DNA of 22,221 nt from Lingula anatina (taxonomy: Eukaryota > Brachiopoda > Lingulata > Lingulida > Lingulidae). Location: contig NW_019775835.1 of the NCBI RefSeq assembly GCF_001039355.2, forward strand, positions 652,417 through 674,637, written 5' to 3'. The translations under genes and the position numbers were made by a program. This document shows, piece after piece, positions 20,205 through 22,221 of this stretch. The notes under the pieces were generated by a model, which worked only from the letters and a program-made list of their open reading frames with translations, searched no databases and was not told where the DNA came from. Positions within the stretch are counted from its first letter, which is position 1. The number at the start of each line of letters is the position of its first letter.

Positions 20205-20543
20205 CACCCTGTGAGTCGGAGGGATAATGAGTACTCGCCGCCCCTCTCCATTATCAAGTACAAAAAAAAATTCATTGCTGTATTTTCATTATTATACTAT
20301 ATCACCCCAGTGGGATGGGCCATCACCCTGAGGATGAGATAACAGGTAGTCATTTTTCCTCTTCTGACCCCTATCGGCATAAGCTTGCCCCCACCCTGGG
20401 GGTGAGGGTACTGTCCACGGCCTTTGTTTTGCCGTGCAAGTCTTCTGCCGGACCTCTGACACGCAGGGTGACTTAAAGTGCATGTCAGTAAACAAAATTT
20501 GATATAGAGAAATATCACCGTTATCTCTATGACATTCAGGGTG
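20205..20543. repeat. GC-rich block with repeated CACCCTG motifs in both orientations and GATA sites
   Basis: CACCCTG lies at 20205-20211, 20324-20330 and 20392-20398; the variant CACCCCAG at 20303-20310; and the reverse complement CAGGGTG at 20464-20470 and 20537-20543. AGATAA occurs near 20337 and, on the other strand, at 20521-20526. CCCCCA (20388-20393) and TGGGGG (20397-20402) form a hairpin with a 3-nt loop. The block is much richer in GC than its flanks. It may be an old short interspersed element or a regulatory region with KLF/Sp-type and GATA sites. I do not recognise a known element family and see no clear RNA polymerase III A and B boxes. Confidence 0.5.
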
Positions 20544-21093
20544 CTTGGAAATCTTGCGATGTTCGCTCCGGTGGTTTGAATGCATGGGGGTCTGCTTTAA
20601 TTATGATAATAAAACGAAAGTACTGCAATCACACAGTACAACTATGTACTTTAATCCAGATGTATGAACTTTTCCTTAAAACGACAGATAACTGTGTTTA
20701 GCGCAGTGACTGTGAAACGTTTAGTCCCATTTGCACTGAATCTGATATAATTGCGCGTACGACAGACAGAGGATGTAATATTTGAAAAATTCCCTGAATC
20801 TACCAGGATTCATTGCTGTGGCTTCGAAAGTGGATGGTATGTACATTACAGTATACCGGTACTTCTTGCACAGAGTAAAGAGTAAAGACTAATTTTTCAA
20901 AAGACAAACTTCGGGTGAGAGTCAGCAGCAAGAAGAATCGATTGATAATACAGCACACGGATTGATTATAACATATTGACCGACACTGTGAAACTTAATC
21001 CATGGCAGCATAAACTGGGGTTGTGAGATACTTGGATTTACATTATTTCCAGCAAACGAAAGAATCAAATTAATATGAACAATAATACTTCAC

Positions 21094-21376
21094 CTCCAAA
21101 ATCCAGACATTTTGACGGGCTGACAAACTGCAGCATGGCCCTGGCTGTACAGTCACTGTCCTTTCGTTCCACCGGCTTCTCTTTACGGGCCGCGAGGGAT
21201 TTTTCTTTCTTAGCTCCCCCTCCTCCTTCTCCCTTCCCGCCAGAGTCCGTCATCTCAGACTGGTCACTCTCAGTAATGTTAAGGTCAACCTCCTCTTCCC
21301 CGTCCACCAGACCGTCGGTCAGTTCAATGCTCCCGTTTGGTACGTCCTTAGTTACCGTTGCTACGTCTGTTGCCAT
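21094..21376 (-). CDS. First coding exon of an unidentified minus-strand gene (94 residues, 5'-partial gene)
   Basis: The exon begins MATDVATVTKDVPNGSIE and ends ...FVSPSKCLDFG, then splits the next codon in phase 1 at a donor GTGAAG (21093 downward). The start has G at -3 and G at +4. An in-frame TAA lies 54 nt upstream (21431-21433) with no ATG between, so this is the first in-frame start. Residues 20-45 are acidic (DGEEEVD, TESDQSEMTD); residues 46-55 are Gly-rich; residues 56-75 are Lys/Arg/Glu-rich (AKKEKSLAARKEKPVERKD); the end is more ordered and hydrophobic. There is no signal peptide or membrane segment. I do not recognise the family: it looks like the disordered N-terminal tail of a larger intracellular protein whose domains are encoded further left or outside the window. 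Confidence 0.65.
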
Positions 21377-22221
21377 GACGATGGTTACTACGGCAAGCAG
21401 AAATGTCCTCGTAGTATTATATTCTCTGTCTTACTCCGCAAGTCGCACCTGGCCACTGCCTGGCTGTGTCTGAGTTGTCAGAGCCGTTAACTGTTCGTAG
21501 TACTAAATCACAGGTATTAAAACCTTGCCGCAGACAACAACAAAGCCTGCACGCGAACCCGTTAGATTGAGTCCCAGCTCTAACACGCAGTACGCCGGTA
21601 AACGTTGTAATATAATGTTATTAAAGCGCCTTCTAGCCCTCACGAAACAGGTTGCGGGTGTCATATGAAAATGATATCAAATTGATATTAATTTCCATCC
21701 ATAAATCCGTTCCTGATTATGTAGGGTAATTAAAAACGCTGGCCTAAGTCAGCCCTGAGATTATTTCCCTACGTGTATTCCCCGGACAAACTCGGCAGAA
21801 GTATCGACGTCCGATTTGGCCGATCTTCAATAACAATTCTCAATCCCATAAGATAGTGCCTTTGAAAAAAGGGCAATCCAATTTACAAGAGTCGAAATAG
21901 CTAAATATTAGTTAAACCGCGCAGACTGTCTCTGTCTCTCCCACAGCACATTGCAATATTTGGTAAGAATAGGTTGATGGTTTTTATCCTAATCGCTTTA
22001 ACTTTGACTCAATATTCTCACTTATAAAATCTACCCTACCCTGTAGCTAGCTTGTTGATTGTCTCGCGGAGACTACTAGCAGAGAACGTTATATTGGACA
22101 CAGACTGCACAACGTTAAAGAGGAGCGATGTGAACAACTGTGTTAGATTGTGGTTATTCTTCATGTCCTGTTTTGTGACTCACTACACCCCAAACCGATC
22201 TTTATAAGCCACAGTCAACAT
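21377..22221. promoter_or_regulatory. CpG-containing upstream region of the minus-strand gene at 21376
   Basis: This region lies before the first coding exon and has many more CpG dinucleotides than the rest of the window, especially 21440-21660. It should hold the 5' UTR and promoter of that gene. No TATA box stands out. A TCTCGCG-type palindrome at 22061-22073 and a predicted plus-strand microexon at 21947-21962 suggest that more than one start may lie here. No ORF of note is present. Confidence 0.45.
22061..22073. promoter_or_regulatory. TCTCGCG palindrome
   Basis: GTCTCGCGGAGAC is an inverted repeat (GTCTC / GAGAC around GCG) one base away from the TCTCGCGAGA core-promoter element found in many TATA-less housekeeping promoters. 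A half-copy of the same element lies in the CCDC82 promoter (9691-9697). Confidence 0.4.

Larger units (their letters stand above)
16550..21093. other. Non-coding stretch, probably intron 1 of the minus-strand gene starting at 21376 plus intergenic DNA
   Basis: No ORF here has convincing splice borders or a recognisable product. The open frames at 17515-17778 (minus), 17622-17861 (plus) and 20292-20585 (minus) overlap sequence that is GC-richer than its surroundings, and so are open partly because of composition. The first exon of a minus-strand gene ends in a donor at 21093, so at least part of this stretch should be its first intron. Distinct sub-blocks (homeobox/SOX/POU motifs, compound microsatellites, CACCCTG block) are listed separately. 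Confidence 0.45.

Noticed and set aside
20292-20585. Minus-strand 97-codon ORF in the CACCCTG block
   Set aside because: The open frame follows from GC-rich repeated motifs; there are no splice borders that fit and no known protein.
21075-21473. Plus-strand 132-codon ORF over the first exon of the minus-strand gene
   Set aside because: It is the antisense shadow of the minus-strand exon, which has the better start context, an upstream stop and a donor.
1-22221. tRNA genes, rRNA, CRISPR arrays, transposase or reverse-transcriptase ORFs
   Set aside because: I found no B-box/A-box pair with a cloverleaf, no regularly spaced repeats and no recognisable mobile-element protein on either strand.

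Overview
The window looks like nuclear DNA from an invertebrate animal. It is AT-rich, its one readable gene has many short exons split by introns of about 150-650 bp with GT...AG borders, microsatellites are scattered through it, and the coding capacity is very low. A mollusc or other lophotrochozoan fits, but nothing in the sequence fixes the phylum. Nothing suggests a bacterium, plasmid or virus: I see no operons, ribosome binding sites, CRISPR array or recognisable viral gene.

Layout. Positions 1-9594 contain no convincing exon. They are best read as intron and/or untranslated sequence of a gene on the minus strand whose start codon lies at 9599-9601. They hold simple repeats, three inverted repeats and a degenerate tandem repeat of about 65-73 bp (7354-7640). 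Positions 9602-9737 are a compact CpG-containing region between two divergent starts, with NRF1-like, ETS-like, TCTCGCG and inverted CCAAT motifs, so probably a bidirectional housekeeping promoter. From 9738 to about 16505 runs the one complete gene, on the plus strand. It has a predicted 5' untranslated exon with a tiny upstream ORF, eleven coding exons that splice in phase into a 480-residue protein, and a 3' UTR of about 1.2 kb ending near an ATTAAA signal at 16480. The protein has an acidic, serine-rich, lysine-patched N-terminal half and a C-terminal domain that I recognise as DUF4211 of the CCDC82 family.

Positions 16550-21093 are non-coding and contain a homeobox/SOX/POU-motif block (about 17380-17640), compound microsatellites and a GC-rich block of repeated CACCCTG motifs with GATA sites (20205-20543). 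Positions 21094-21376 are the first coding exon of an unidentified minus-strand gene. Its CpG-containing upstream region (21377-22221) reaches the window edge and includes a TCTCGCG-type palindrome.

The most interesting observation is a degenerate copy of the 3' part of CCDC82 exon 9 inside the following intron (14373-14432). It has an in-frame 12-nt deletion and an in-frame stop, and the trace of the tandem duplication is still visible as a 28-nt direct repeat (27/28). No new defence or mobile system is evident.
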